Positions 8,954 through 16,485 are shown, counted from the first letter of the stretch. The stretch is DNA of 40,189 nucleotides from Nanobdellota archaeon (GCA_021796445.1 JAKACB010000006.1:1-40189), one strand, 5' to 3'. Numbers and translations: made by a program. The notes: a model not told the origin generated them from the sequence alone.

Positions 8954-9196
8954 TTAACTGTACTCTCTCCAGGTATAGCTGCAATTTACGCACTTGTAGA
9001 ATCTCGTAGGTGGCTCATCAGAGCTCCTAGTCTGTTCTGTCCATGATATTATCTTTTTCTGGCCACATTTAGGACATTCTGTATCGCTCTCAAATTCCAT
9101 CTGTGCCATGTTTTCTTCTTCAGATGGGGCTTCTTCAACCATTTTTTTCTTGAGCTTTTTATTCTTTCCTTTTAATTCTAAATCTTCTTCATTCAT
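8954..9196 (-). CDS. TFS/TFIIS-like C-terminal zinc-ribbon protein
   Basis: An 80-residue protein ending in a TFIIS/RpoM-type zinc ribbon with Cys41, Cys44, Cys69 and Cys72. It carries the hairpin WTEQTRSSDEPPTRFYKC, whose Asp60-Glu61 pair matches the acidic residues that enter the RNA polymerase active site and stimulate transcript cleavage. Archaeal TFS normally has about 105 residues and a second, N-terminal zinc ribbon. Here residues 1-38 are a Lys/Glu-rich stretch without cysteines. It could be a minimal cleavage factor or a specialised paralogue. It is the first gene of a three-gene operon with a TATA-like box near 9212-9222. Confidence 0.85.
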   Translation of the reverse strand: MNEEDLELKGKNKKLKKKMVEEAPSEEENMAQMEFESDTECPKCGQKKIISWTEQTRSSDEPPTRFYKCVNCSYTWREYS

Positions 9197-9288
9197 TTAT
9201 AGTATAGAAATTTATAATTATTAAACCTTACTTTTTGCCCAAATCTTTTTAAAAATAAATTTATAACTTATAAAAAGCCTATTAATTT

Positions 9289-11523
9289 ATGAAAACAAGA
9301 TATTTACCAGTGTTTATACTGTTGGCTGCAGTGCTATCGCTTTCTTTAGTGCACGCTCAAGCGCCTCCAATACCTGGAGTATCTACAAGTTCCTCTCTGT
9401 TAACAGGCTTATCTTCTGCAAATTCTCCCATGTATGCAGGGTTTTTTGCAATAGTAATGTTTATAATATTTGCAATAGCTTTGGATAGAACTCAGCTTTC
9501 TAGTGGCAGAATAAGCATCTCGTTTATTTTTGCTTTGATAACATTTTTTATTCTTTATACTGATCCAGTTCTGCTGCATTTTTTCCTTAATGCGTTTATA
9601 GTTCTTGCATTTATAGCATTAGTACTTGGTATGCTTGTACTTGTAAAATCACCTAGATCAATAAAACTTATTGGGTTATTGATCGTTTTGTTCCTTTTAA
9701 TGGTGCTGTTTGAAAATGATACAAGTCTTACCAATTCTATAAACTCTACCCTTCATATTTCACTTCTAAACATACTGCCTTTTGTCTTTGGGATGATTGC
9801 AGTTTTAATCTTTGCAGTGTTGCTTATAAAAGGTATAAGAAATAGCAGAAACACAGCAGTAAGAGTTGCATTGCTCTTTATAGTTTTTCTTATGATAACC
9901 CTCTTGATACCTGGGTTTGCGGGTTTCCTTTTTAACCCCATCGTTCTTACAGCAATATTTGTTGCAATAATACTAGCAGCGTTTATCTATTCTCAATTTG
10001 GCAAAATCGGCCGCATTAAACCTTCAAAATTAGATAAGCAGTATATTAAAGATGCAAAGTTGCAGCAAAATGTTCTTAATTCAATAGGAAAAAGAAAGAA
10101 AGCCAACTCCTCAACTCTTGACCGTTATAAAAGTTTAATTAATAAAGGTAGCCTTACTACAAAAGACCAGTTAAAACTGTCTAAGCTTAAAAATAAACTT
10201 GGAGATGAGGCATGGAAGAATGTTGCCGACCGGACAAAACTTTCCAAAGTCCAGTATTCACAGGATCAACTTTCCAACAACAAAGACTTGCAGCAGCTAA
10301 CCGGTGCTGGCCCTCTCCCAAAGAGTAAAGTTCTAAAAGACCTGCAATCAAAGGCTGAACGCAATTATAAATTATCCTGGTCGCAGAGGAGGGCTTTTAG
10401 CAAAGAGCAAAAAAACCTCAGTAATAAAAACAATTTTATAAAAAATGTTGGAAATAGTCAGGCAGGGGATCTTTTTGACCTAGCAAAGGGCGTAAATAAA
10501 GGGGCTTTAGGCCCAGTTCCTTCAGAAAAAGCTGCAAAAAGAATGTTCGATAAAAGGATATCAAAGGAAGCAAGAAATAAGGATGTTACTGATCTGTTTA
10601 ATGAAAGGAATAAACTCCTTGACCCCACTCTTAATTTATCTTATTCAACGAGGCGTAAAGAGCTGGCAAAGATCGATAAAAAACTTAAAAAGATATCCAA
10701 AAATATAAACCCACAATCTCCGAATCAGATAAGGCAGAAGGATATCATAAAGATGCAAAATAATCAAATGAAACAAGAAATGATGGGAGATCAAAAACTT
10801 GCTGATGCTCAGTTTGAGGCTGCGAGGAAAAATGCAGAAAGAGAAAGAGAAGAGCAAAGGATGTTGGAAGAACAGGCAAGATTAGCCGAAGCAGCAAGAC
10901 AGCAAGCAGAGCAGCAAAGGATGTTGGAAGAACAGGCAAGATTAGCCGAAGCAGCAAGACAGCAAGCAGACTATGATAGGATAATGAAAGAACAATCATA
11001 CAACCTACAGAACGCTAAGAGAGATGCAGAAAAGATAAAAAAAGAAGATAATGACAATTTAGATCGTAATCCTTCAAAAGAAATGGAACAGCAAATTGAT
11101 GAAATAAACGAATATCTGAAGCAAACAGAACGTCAGGGCAAAAAACCTTCAAATCCTGCATCCGATAAAAATCAGTCTAAAATGTTTACAATTCCCATAT
11201 TTGGAAAGAAAAACAATGGCATGTTCAGAAGAAAGGTAGTTGAGGATACTGGTAAAAACGCCGACATGTCTAAAGAAACAGGAACTGATGTAAATAATGC
11301 GAAGGTGATAGCGGGTTCAAACATGACACAGGCCGAGACAAGGATGTTTGAATTAAGCCAGGAAGCTTACAATAATCCTGACCCTGTTGTCGGTCAAAAG
11401 ATAATAAATCTTATAAAGAGCAGACACGATGACATTTTGAAAATAAAGGACACAAATGATAGAAATAAAGCAGAGGCTCAATTAGAAAAAGAAGTGCAAA
11501 ACATAATAAAAGGTAATAAATAA
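9289..11523 (+). CDS. Large polytopic membrane protein with long coiled-coil tail, function unknown
   Basis: A 744-residue protein. Residues 1-24 form a signal peptide ending VHA-QA, much like the exported Lon protease gene. About six or seven hydrophobic segments follow up to residue 240. Residues 240-744 are soluble, Lys/Gln/Glu-rich and probably cytoplasmic. They include a coiled-coil section with two nearly identical 20-residue units (LEEQARLAEAARQQA) around residues 523-560. The membrane region resembles the three paralogous proteins at 18503-20262 in hydrophobic pattern, though this is weak. The ATG at 9289 lies about 25 bases after TTTATAACTTATAAA. No enzymatic motif was recognised; a scaffold or membrane-tethering role is only a guess. 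Confidence 0.85.
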   Translation: MKTRYLPVFILLAAVLSLSLVHAQAPPIPGVSTSSSLLTGLSSANSPMYAGFFAIVMFIIFAIALDRTQLSSGRISISFIFALITFFILYTDPVLLHFFLNAFIVLAFIALVLGMLVLVKSPRSIKLIGLLIVLFLLMVLFENDTSLTNSINSTLHISLLNILPFVFGMIAVLIFAVLLIKGIRNSRNTAVRVALLFIVFLMITLLIPGFAGFLFNPIVLTAIFVAIILAAFIYSQFGKIGRIKPSKLDKQYIKDAKLQQNVLNSIGKRKKANSSTLDRYKSLINKGSLTTKDQLKLSKLKNKLGDEAWKNVADRTKLSKVQYSQDQLSNNKDLQQLTGAGPLPKSKVLKDLQSKAERNYKLSWSQRRAFSKEQKNLSNKNNFIKNVGNSQAGDLFDLAKGVNKGALGPVPSEKAAKRMFDKRISKEARNKDVTDLFNERNKLLDPTLNLSYSTRRKELAKIDKKLKKISKNINPQSPNQIRQKDIIKMQNNQMKQEMMGDQKLADAQFEAARKNAEREREEQRMLEEQARLAEAARQQAEQQRMLEEQARLAEAARQQADYDRIMKEQSYNLQNAKRDAEKIKKEDNDNLDRNPSKEMEQQIDEINEYLKQTERQGKKPSNPASDKNQSKMFTIPIFGKKNNGMFRRKVVEDTGKNADMSKETGTDVNNAKVIAGSNMTQAETRMFELSQEAYNNPDPVVGQKIINLIKSRHDDILKIKDTNDRNKAEAQLEKEVQNIIKGNK
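10853..10970 (+). repeat. 60-base tandem direct repeat (two copies, 58 identical bases)
   Basis: Positions 10853-10910 and 10913-10970 are identical over 58 bases, with a period of 60. The repeat is in frame and duplicates twenty residues of the coiled coil in the 744-residue membrane protein. Identity at silent positions indicates a recent duplication or slippage. Confidence 0.95.
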
Positions 11524-11566
11524 TAAAGAAGGTACCCTTCTAACTTTATAGTACAGTTAAATGGAA

Positions 11567-11639
11567 GGGCTCGTGGCGCAATCGGCAACGCGCTCCCATG
11601 GCATGGGAGAGACTACGGGTTCAAATCCCGTCGAGTCCA
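11567..11639 (+). tRNA. tRNA-Ala (anticodon GGC)
   Basis: A 73-base cloverleaf without intron. The acceptor stem GGGCTCG/CGAGTCC has the G3-U70 pair that identifies alanine tRNA. The anticodon stem is CTCCC/GGGAG with loop ATGGCAT, so anticodon GGC; A32 and U38 in the loop fit the known tRNA-Ala(GGC) pattern. The T arm is ACGGG-TTCAAAT-CCCGT. The D stem has three good pairs plus a C13-A22 mismatch. The discriminator is A73 and the CCA end is not encoded. A TATA-like ACTTTATAG sits at about 11543-11551. Confidence 0.96.
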
Positions 11640-11673
11640 CTTAATATTAATCGAATGCTTTCCATCTAAAATT

Positions 11674-11689
11674 TGATTAATTTTTTATC
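11674..11689 (+). terminator. T-rich stretch after tRNA-Ala
   Basis: Downstream of the tRNA the sequence runs TTTGATTAATTTTTTA, a T-rich tract of the kind that ends transcription in archaea. No stem-loop is needed or clearly visible. Placement is approximate. Confidence 0.4.
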
Positions 11690-11715
11690 AATAGCTTTAT
11701 AAGAAATTTCACTGT

Positions 11716-12246
11716 TTATACCCTATCTCCCTTCAATCCCCATTTCATAAAAGAGGAATTCTCGGTGGAATTTTTTAAATAACTTTTTAGCAGCATAAAA
11801 AACATAGGTATCTGGTAAAAAAAGAATATGCCGTTCCATATGTCTCCATAATACCCTCCCCAGGGATATTTGTTAAGCGTAGTATAATAAAGGGTAGCAT
11901 TTACAACACTGCCGGATTCATAAGCTATTGCATATTTTGCAGTTTTTAGTTTGTTATTTGAAGTCGCAGTTATTCCTCCAATACTAAAAGCTTCCTGTGC
12001 AAGTGCAAGATTGTACCATAAATGGCCGCCAAGCGAAAAGTATGTGTATAGGAAAGGGACAATAACCTTTGCATTATAGGCAAAATCTTTGCTCCAGTTT
12101 GCAACGCCAATAGACAATGCTCCTAGCGAAGCTATGTAAGGTCTAAGCGCATCTATTTTTTCCTTATAAAGGCTTTTCAACCTAGTTAAAATACTTGGCT
12201 TCTTTGCTTTGTTATTGTCTAATAATTTTTCCAGGTTTTTGGCCAT
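11716..12246 (-). CDS. Unknown protein, probably membrane-associated
   Basis: A 176-residue protein I do not recognise. The N terminus (residues 1-35) is Lys-rich. Moderately hydrophobic, Tyr/Trp-rich segments follow (VIVPFLYTYFSLGGHLWYNLAL and, near the end, IFFFYQIPMFFMLL), suggesting one to three membrane or membrane-surface helices. I chose the ATG at 12246 instead of the one at 12261, because the minus-strand TATA-like box GGTATAAAAAT (about 12267-12277) is 25 bases from 12246. It is separated from the ribosomal operon by 257 bases and transcribed in the same direction. Confidence 0.65.
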   Translation of the reverse strand: MAKNLEKLLDNNKAKKPSILTRLKSLYKEKIDALRPYIASLGALSIGVANWSKDFAYNAKVIVPFLYTYFSLGGHLWYNLALAQEAFSIGGITATSNNKLKTAKYAIAYESGSVVNATLYYTTLNKYPWGGYYGDIWNGIFFFYQIPMFFMLLKSYLKNSTENSSFMKWGLKGDRV

Positions 12247-12434
12247 TGTTAATTTAGGCAAATATCATTTTTATACCTTAGAGTTGTAATACTTTAGAAG
12301 AATTTCAATATTTTTTGAATAATTTGCATTTTGTGTATAAATTATACTGCTAAATGTAAAATCCCTTGTCTAATGTTTCTAGGATACTTATAGCACTATA
12401 AGCCAAATGCCACTTTCCTATTATAAGAATTTAT

Positions 12435-12530
12435 GGATCGCCTACTCCACCTGCTCCACCATTATCTGTTACTATAAATAATAATGGAATTGAATCTATA
12501 AATATTTTTGGACTGCTTTTAATTGCCTAA
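12435..12530 (+). pseudogene. Possible remnant of a surface-protein gene
   Basis: The intergenic region 12262-12518 holds no intact gene. In one plus-strand frame it reads GSPTPPAPPLSVTINNNGI, then a short hydrophobic tail and a stop just inside the 3' end of the eS1 gene. A Pro-rich linker followed by a beta-strand segment of this kind is typical of archaeal secreted surface proteins, such as those at 28844-39974. There is no start codon or promoter for it. It may be the decayed end of a lost gene, or chance. Confidence 0.25.
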
Positions 12531-13055
12531 CTTCTCTATCATCCTTACTTCAGTAGCTCTAGTAGGATAAATCTTCCCGAGTTTTTTGTGTAGCTGGTTT
12601 TGCGGCTTTCCAGTCAAAACATCAAGAATCAATTCCTTAAGGTCCTTTTTATCTGCCAAGCCATCTATAAAGTCATTTGCCTCAGCCCTTACGAATTTTT
12701 TGTATTTGTTCTCAGCCTTGCTTATTATAACTATAGTCTTTATTGCATACTCCTTTTCATTGATCTTTGTCTTTCTTACTACGTCCAGCTTTGATGAGTT
12801 GTGCCTTACCATCCTGCCTACCTGCTCTCTGGAAAGAATTAATGATTCAAGCTGCGCGTTTGCAGTGTTTTCAGTAGATGATATCAATCTAAATCCGAGT
12901 TTAAAGCCGGGTTTTGTCTTTATATCTGGAAGGTTATTTGCGTTTACAAAAATTAGTCTGTTTGGTATATTAGTCTCATTGCCGTATACGCTGCCTATCT
13001 CCGCGTTATCAAATTCAATCGCTTTTACTTTGTACCAAGAATTAGGCTGATTCAT
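12519..13055 (-). CDS. rps3ae: 30S ribosomal protein eS1 (S3Ae)
   Basis: Small-subunit protein of the archaeal/eukaryotic eS1 family, 178 residues. Recognised from the N-terminal WYKVKAIE segment, the REQVGRMVRHNSSKLDVV core (equivalent to YIRSLVRRRTSRID), the following KTIVIISKAENKYKK strand, and the C-terminal basic helices. It is slightly short for archaea, where about 195-220 residues are usual. Its ATG overlaps the stop of uS15 by four bases (13052-13055), so it is the last gene of the minus-strand operon. Confidence 0.9.
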   Translation of the reverse strand: MNQPNSWYKVKAIEFDNAEIGSVYGNETNIPNRLIFVNANNLPDIKTKPGFKLGFRLISSTENTANAQLESLILSREQVGRMVRHNSSKLDVVRKTKINEKEYAIKTIVIISKAENKYKKFVRAEANDFIDGLADKKDLKELILDVLTGKPQNQLHKKLGKIYPTRATEVRMIEKLGN

Positions 13056-13477
13056 ATCTTTACTACCAATCTCGCTGATTCAAGCGAATATGTGTAATCT
13101 TTAGGCAAAATCTTATTCTGCTTGTAGTATTTTATGAGTTTTTTAATCCTGTTTTCAAGAACCACCAAGCTTCTTATGGAATGTTTGTCTTTTTTCTGTT
13201 TATCAACATGCATGTGAAGCTTTACTGCTTTTTTGTATAATGCTATTAGATCTTCAGGTAGAGGCTCTGTCATGCCCCTGCTTTTAAGAATAGAGCTTAC
13301 GCTTTTCTTTGTTAGATCCTTAACGGATGGAATTCCGTACTGATCCCGTAATACTGTTCCTATCTCTGATTTTGTAAGCCCTTTCTGCGATTTATTGAGT
13401 ATAAGCTGCTCTACTTCCTCCTGCTTGTAATTAAGCCAGTGAGGCACAAATCTATTCTTTACATTAATAACTTTCAT
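13052..13477 (-). CDS. rpsO: 30S ribosomal protein uS15
   Basis: Small-subunit protein binding the 16S central domain, 141 residues, normal for the archaeal form. It has the archaeal N-terminal extension (VPHWLNYKQEEVEQLIL, GLTKSEIGTVLRDQYGIP) followed by the canonical uS15 core with HMHVDKQKKDKHSIRSL and LIKYYKQ. The gene overlaps bud32 upstream by 14 bases and eS1 downstream by four, indicating translational coupling in one transcript. Confidence 0.95.
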   Translation of the reverse strand: MKVINVKNRFVPHWLNYKQEEVEQLILNKSQKGLTKSEIGTVLRDQYGIPSVKDLTKKSVSSILKSRGMTEPLPEDLIALYKKAVKLHMHVDKQKKDKHSIRSLVVLENRIKKLIKYYKQNKILPKDYTYSLESARLVVKI

Positions 13478-14060
13478 TATATCTCCTTCTTTCTTCTATA
13501 TCTTTAAGATGAGTATCTATTCCTTTAAATTCTTTTCTAATTTGGGATTTATAAGCGTCAAGGCACATAGCATACGCTTCTCTGTATACTTCGTTATGTT
13601 TGGATTTTAGGGCGTTTTTAAATAAGAATATGTCACTTGCAATATCTTCATCCTTTAACGAGTAGTAACTCAATCCAAAGTCTATTAAATATACCTTTCC
13701 CTCTTTTTTTATCATATTTGCAGTTGTAAGGTCTCCATGTATTACTCCCAGATTATGCATGTCAGCAATCATCTTTCCAATTGATTTTGAATCTTCCAAT
13801 GAAAATGATTCAGCAAGTCTTTTGCCATCAATTTTTTCCATGTATATCTCTTTTTTGCTTTCAACATATTTTATTGGCTTAGGAACATTTAAGCCGCTTT
13901 CATAAAGAAAACGCATTATGTTGAATTCTGCTCTGCTTCTGTTCTTTCTAAGCTTCTCGTCTATCTCCTTTATCCTATAGTCCTTTTTTATCCTTCTCTT
14001 TATTATGAAACTGTTGTTTTCATATATAGCAGCTTCCGATCCGAATCCAAGCAATTTCAT
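13464..14060 (-). CDS. bud32: KEOPS complex kinase/ATPase Bud32
   Basis: Small atypical kinase-fold ATPase of the KEOPS complex, which works with Kae1 in making N6-threonylcarbamoyl-adenosine at position 37 of ANN-decoding tRNAs. In 198 residues it shows the short N lobe (GSEAAIYE, invariant Lys in IIKRRIKKDYR), the catalytic loop HGDLTTANMI and the DFG-equivalent LIDFGLS. The Arg/Tyr-rich C-terminal tail ending EERRRYNESY is characteristic. In many euryarchaea Bud32 is fused to Kae1; here the genes are separate, with the DRG-like gene between them. Confidence 0.95.
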   Translation of the reverse strand: MKLLGFGSEAAIYENNSFIIKRRIKKDYRIKEIDEKLRKNRSRAEFNIMRFLYESGLNVPKPIKYVESKKEIYMEKIDGKRLAESFSLEDSKSIGKMIADMHNLGVIHGDLTTANMIKKEGKVYLIDFGLSYYSLKDEDIASDIFLFKNALKSKHNEVYREAYAMCLDAYKSQIRKEFKGIDTHLKDIEERRRYNESY

Positions 14061-14752
14061 ATTTTTATAAACACTCTGTCCCCATCATCAAGTTTGTGTG
14101 AAAGCGCTACTCTCTGGCCCTGGAACTTTGCACTTTTTCCGAAGATAACAGCATATGCATTTTTTTCAGTCTTCAGGTGCAGCTTTTTAACAAGATTCAT
14201 AACCGTTTCCCCCTTTTCCATAGCGACTGCATCCTTTGAGTTTTCAGTGTATACTCCTATGACTCCAAAATCTTTAAGTGCCTTTTCTAAATCAATTTTT
14301 TCGCTAACTATCTGAAAACTGCAATATCTGTCTATTTTTTCTTTTGAGATTATTATCTCGCTCTGTAATAAAAGATCTTTATTTTTTTCTGGGTCTTTCA
14401 CTGCTATTAATTGTATTTGTACATTGTTTGCCTTTACGATGCCATAAAGGATATTGTCTAGTCTTGTAATTTTGAACATTTTAAGTATGTTTTCACTGTT
14501 ATAGCCAACTAGAGAAACTCTTGGCCATCTTTTTCTTATTGCAGTTGCTTTGTGGATCAACGGCCTTCTGCTTGCTTCTTTTCTAATAAGCGAGAGTCTC
14601 CTTTTAAGTGATCCAAATTCCCTGTCAGTACCTTTGTGTTTAGGCAGTATGACCATCATCCTCTTTAGAATATTCTCTTTTTCTTCAAGATCTTTCTCTT
14701 TACTGTATTTCTCCTCTAGCTCGTAGTATTCCTGAGGGGCATTCATTGGCAT
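14057..14752 (-). CDS. DRG/Rbg-family protein with a degenerate GTPase domain and intact TGS domain
   Basis: 231 residues, against about 360-390 for archaeal DRG GTPases. The N terminus (APQEYYELEEKYSKEK, ILPKHKGTDREFGSLKRRLS) and the C-terminal TGS domain (VIFGKSAKFQGQRVALSHKL, DDGDRVFI) are clearly DRG-type. In between, the P-loop is gone: where GxxxxGKS should stand, the sequence reads SLVGYNSENILKMF. The DxPG switch and NKxD motifs are not recognisable either. It is therefore unlikely to bind GTP in the usual way. The gene lies two bases after kae1 and overlaps bud32 by four bases, so it is co-expressed with KEOPS. Confidence 0.85.
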   Translation of the reverse strand: MPMNAPQEYYELEEKYSKEKDLEEKENILKRMMVILPKHKGTDREFGSLKRRLSLIRKEASRRPLIHKATAIRKRWPRVSLVGYNSENILKMFKITRLDNILYGIVKANNVQIQLIAVKDPEKNKDLLLQSEIIISKEKIDRYCSFQIVSEKIDLEKALKDFGVIGVYTENSKDAVAMEKGETVMNLVKKLHLKTEKNAYAVIFGKSAKFQGQRVALSHKLDDGDRVFIKI

Positions 14753-14754
14753 AT

Positions 14755-15786
14755 CTATCTGTATTTTATCTCCACCGTGTCGGTCCTGAATTTTGGTTTA
14801 ATCCTCAAATCTTCTTGTTTATATTCTTTCATTAAATATCCTGTGTAAGCAATCATTGCGCCGTTATCACCGGCAAATTCCATGGGTATCTGCTTAAATT
14901 CTGCATTCCTAGCTTTACACATCTTAGCTCCCATCTCATTTATTCTTTTATTAGCTGCCACTCCTCCTGTTATTATCAGGCTGTCTTTAAGGCAGTATGA
15001 CATTGCTCTTTCACTTGCTTCAATAAGCATTGAAAAGACTGTTTCCTGCAGCGAAAATGAAATGTCTTCCACACTTTGGTGGCCTATCAATTTTGATACA
15101 AATGTCTCTATGCCAGAAAAACTTACATCCATACCTTTTATGCTGTAAGGCATTTGAATGTAATTTTTGCTCTTCTTTGCAAGTTCCTCTATCTTTGGCC
15201 CGGCAGGAAACGGTATATCCATTCTTCTTCCAATTTTGTCTATCAAATTTCCAATTCCTATATCCTGTGTTTCCCCAAATACTATGTAAGTACCGTTGTA
15301 ATAAGTGATTATCTGAGTGTTGCCGCCGCTCACATAAAGCATTACAGGATCTTTTAATTTTGTGTATAGCCTTGCAATTTCAAGGTGTGCAATGCAATGA
15401 TTTACTCCTATAAGCTTTTTCTTGTATTTGTTTGACAAAAATGTGGAAACCTGTGCGCCAACTTTAAGCGCAGGTATTATACCCGGGCCTTGCGAGAAGG
15501 CGAATAAATCTATGTCTTTTAATTTTAGGCCACTTTTATCTAGTGCCCTTTTAATTATCTCTGGAGCCAGCTTGAAATGGTGCATTGCAGCTTCTCTAGG
15601 TATTATCCCTCCTGATGTTGGTTTAAGCGTATCCCTTTCATTCGCTATTATTTTATCGTTTTCAGAAATTCCTACTCCAAAAGTATGTGCAGTGCTTTCA
15701 ATTCCAAGGGTATAAATTAAACTATCTCGAGATCCTTTATCCGGCTTTATGTTTCTTTGAAAAATTTTATTCTGTTCTGTGTGCAT
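14755..15786 (-). CDS. kae1: tRNA threonylcarbamoyltransferase, KEOPS subunit Kae1
   Basis: Kae1/TsaD-family protein transferring the threonylcarbamoyl group to A37 of tRNA. It shows the ASKHA-fold start LGIESTAHTFGVGI, the metal-binding pair in NHCIAHLEIAR, the phosphate loop YVSGGNTQII, and the C-terminal VAAN and EFAGDNGAMIAYTG segments. The frame stays open upstream as far as a TTG at 15852. I placed the start at the first ATG, 15786, giving 343 residues with an extension of about 21 before the conserved core; archaeal Kae1 is usually about 325. The upstream part folds as RNA hairpins and is unlikely to be coding. Confidence 0.92.
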   Translation of the reverse strand: MHTEQNKIFQRNIKPDKGSRDSLIYTLGIESTAHTFGVGISENDKIIANERDTLKPTSGGIIPREAAMHHFKLAPEIIKRALDKSGLKLKDIDLFAFSQGPGIIPALKVGAQVSTFLSNKYKKKLIGVNHCIAHLEIARLYTKLKDPVMLYVSGGNTQIITYYNGTYIVFGETQDIGIGNLIDKIGRRMDIPFPAGPKIEELAKKSKNYIQMPYSIKGMDVSFSGIETFVSKLIGHQSVEDISFSLQETVFSMLIEASERAMSYCLKDSLIITGGVAANKRINEMGAKMCKARNAEFKQIPMEFAGDNGAMIAYTGYLMKEYKQEDLRIKPKFRTDTVEIKYR

Positions 15787-15914
15787 ACTGCCCAGCTCCT
15801 GATTAAATAACTTCTCTTTTGGTCTTACATTGCACAGAGCTTCTTTGTGCAAAAGAGGTTTTACCTGGTTTCCCAGCTAGGTGTAGCACTTTTAGCCTTC
15901 ACTTAGACCTGCTT
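15787..15914 (-). promoter_or_regulatory. Structured leader or small RNA upstream of kae1
   Basis: Reading the minus strand from the predicted transcription start, several pairings are visible. GGTCT (15909-15905) pairs with AGACC (15825-15821), enclosing a CTGG-GAAA-CCAG hairpin (15876-15865) and a seven-pair stem TTGCACA/TGTGCAA (15852-15846 with 15836-15830). An ACCT-AGGT-ACCT series (15882-15856) could form alternative stems. It could be a regulatory leader of kae1 or an independent small RNA. I did not match it to SRP, 5S or RNase P RNA. Confidence 0.4.
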
Positions 15915-15938
15915 TTTATGTTATAGTATTAGATAGTT

Positions 15939-15950
15939 TTATATTTATAT
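15939..15950 (-). promoter_or_regulatory. TATA-like box upstream of kae1
   Basis: The minus strand carries ATATAAATATAA here, predicting transcription from about 15914, some 130 bases before the kae1 ATG. This unusually long leader separates kae1 from the ribosomal genes upstream and contains the hairpins listed separately. Confidence 0.5.
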
Positions 15951-16023
15951 TTTACCGCTTTTTAGCCAAGTCTTTGGAAAAGCAGAATTCTAAATGCGTT
16001 TTTAAAGAACAATATTTTACGTT

Positions 16024-16209
16024 TTAATTTTTTTCTTTCTTTTTAAATTCTGTGTAACCACAGCGACCGCATGTCAATCTATTATTATGTTCTGCAAGAA
16101 ATGTACCTTCTCCGCATTTAGGACAGGTATGATTAACTTTTGTTATAGTACTGCCTTCTATTTTGTACATCTTCCAGATTTCACTTTTTTTCTGCTTCTT
16201 CTTTTCCAT
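16024..16209 (-). CDS. rps27ae: 30S ribosomal protein eS31 (S27ae)
   Basis: A 61-residue zinc-ribbon ribosomal protein. The Lys-rich N terminus precedes YKIEGSTITKVNHTCPKCG and the second half-site RLTCGRCGYTEF, giving the four expected cysteines. The ATG at 16209 keeps the basic N-terminal tail typical of the family and makes a 29-base overlap with the end of eS24. A later ATG (16170) would remove the overlap but shorten the protein. Confidence 0.93.
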   Translation of the reverse strand: MEKKKQKKSEIWKMYKIEGSTITKVNHTCPKCGEGTFLAEHNNRLTCGRCGYTEFKKKEKN

Positions 16210-16483
16210 TCTTCACACCATTCTTTTCAAGTATATACTTTGGCAGTATCTTTTTTGCCAGTTCTTCATTTTTGTAAATATGTGCAATTCCCCTGGCTTC
16301 ATTTTTTCCATAGATATTTTTTATTGTGTATATTAAAAGAAAACCTTCTTTACCTTCTTTTTCTAGGATTTTCTTTGTTTCATCCAATTTTGCAGGCTCG
16401 CCGGCCTTTAATTTTACTGTAAAATTGATTATCTGCCTGTCGAAATACTTATCATCTTTTGTTGAGTCTATCTTTATTTCCAT
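16181..16483 (-). CDS. rps24e: 30S ribosomal protein eS24
   Basis: A 100-residue archaeal/eukaryotic ribosomal protein. It is recognised by the two-strand start (RQIINFTVKLKAGEPAKLDE), the FLLIYTIKNIYGKNEARGIAHIY core and a charged C-terminal helix. It lies two bases after spt4 and overlaps eS31, in the conserved archaeal order rpoE1-spt4-eS24-eS31. Confidence 0.93.
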   Translation of the reverse strand: MEIKIDSTKDDKYFDRQIINFTVKLKAGEPAKLDETKKILEKEGKEGFLLIYTIKNIYGKNEARGIAHIYKNEELAKKILPKYILEKNGVKNGKEEAEKK

Positions 16484-16485
16484 TT

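Noticed and set aside
8627..9046. 139-residue open frame antisense to the flavoprotein and TFS-like genes
   Set aside because: It covers parts of two recognised genes on the other strand, with no promoter or family resemblance.
10853..10970. CRISPR-like or mobile-element repeat
   Set aside because: The repeat is a two-copy, in-frame duplication within a coiled-coil coding region and has no spacers or terminal inverted repeats.
12586..13050. 154-residue open frame antisense to the eS1 gene
   Set aside because: It lies entirely opposite a recognised ribosomal protein gene and its translation is a low-complexity hydrophobic shadow.
15787..15852. Kae1 start at the TTG at 15852 (extra 22 residues)
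   Set aside because: The start would be a rare TTG, the extra residues do not resemble the family, and the DNA there forms RNA-like hairpins. The first ATG at 15786 already gives a longer than usual N terminus.
15787..15960. RNase P RNA, SRP RNA, 5S rRNA or a tRNA in the kae1 upstream region
   Set aside because: I looked for the conserved cores of these RNAs and found no convincing match; only local hairpins are visible.
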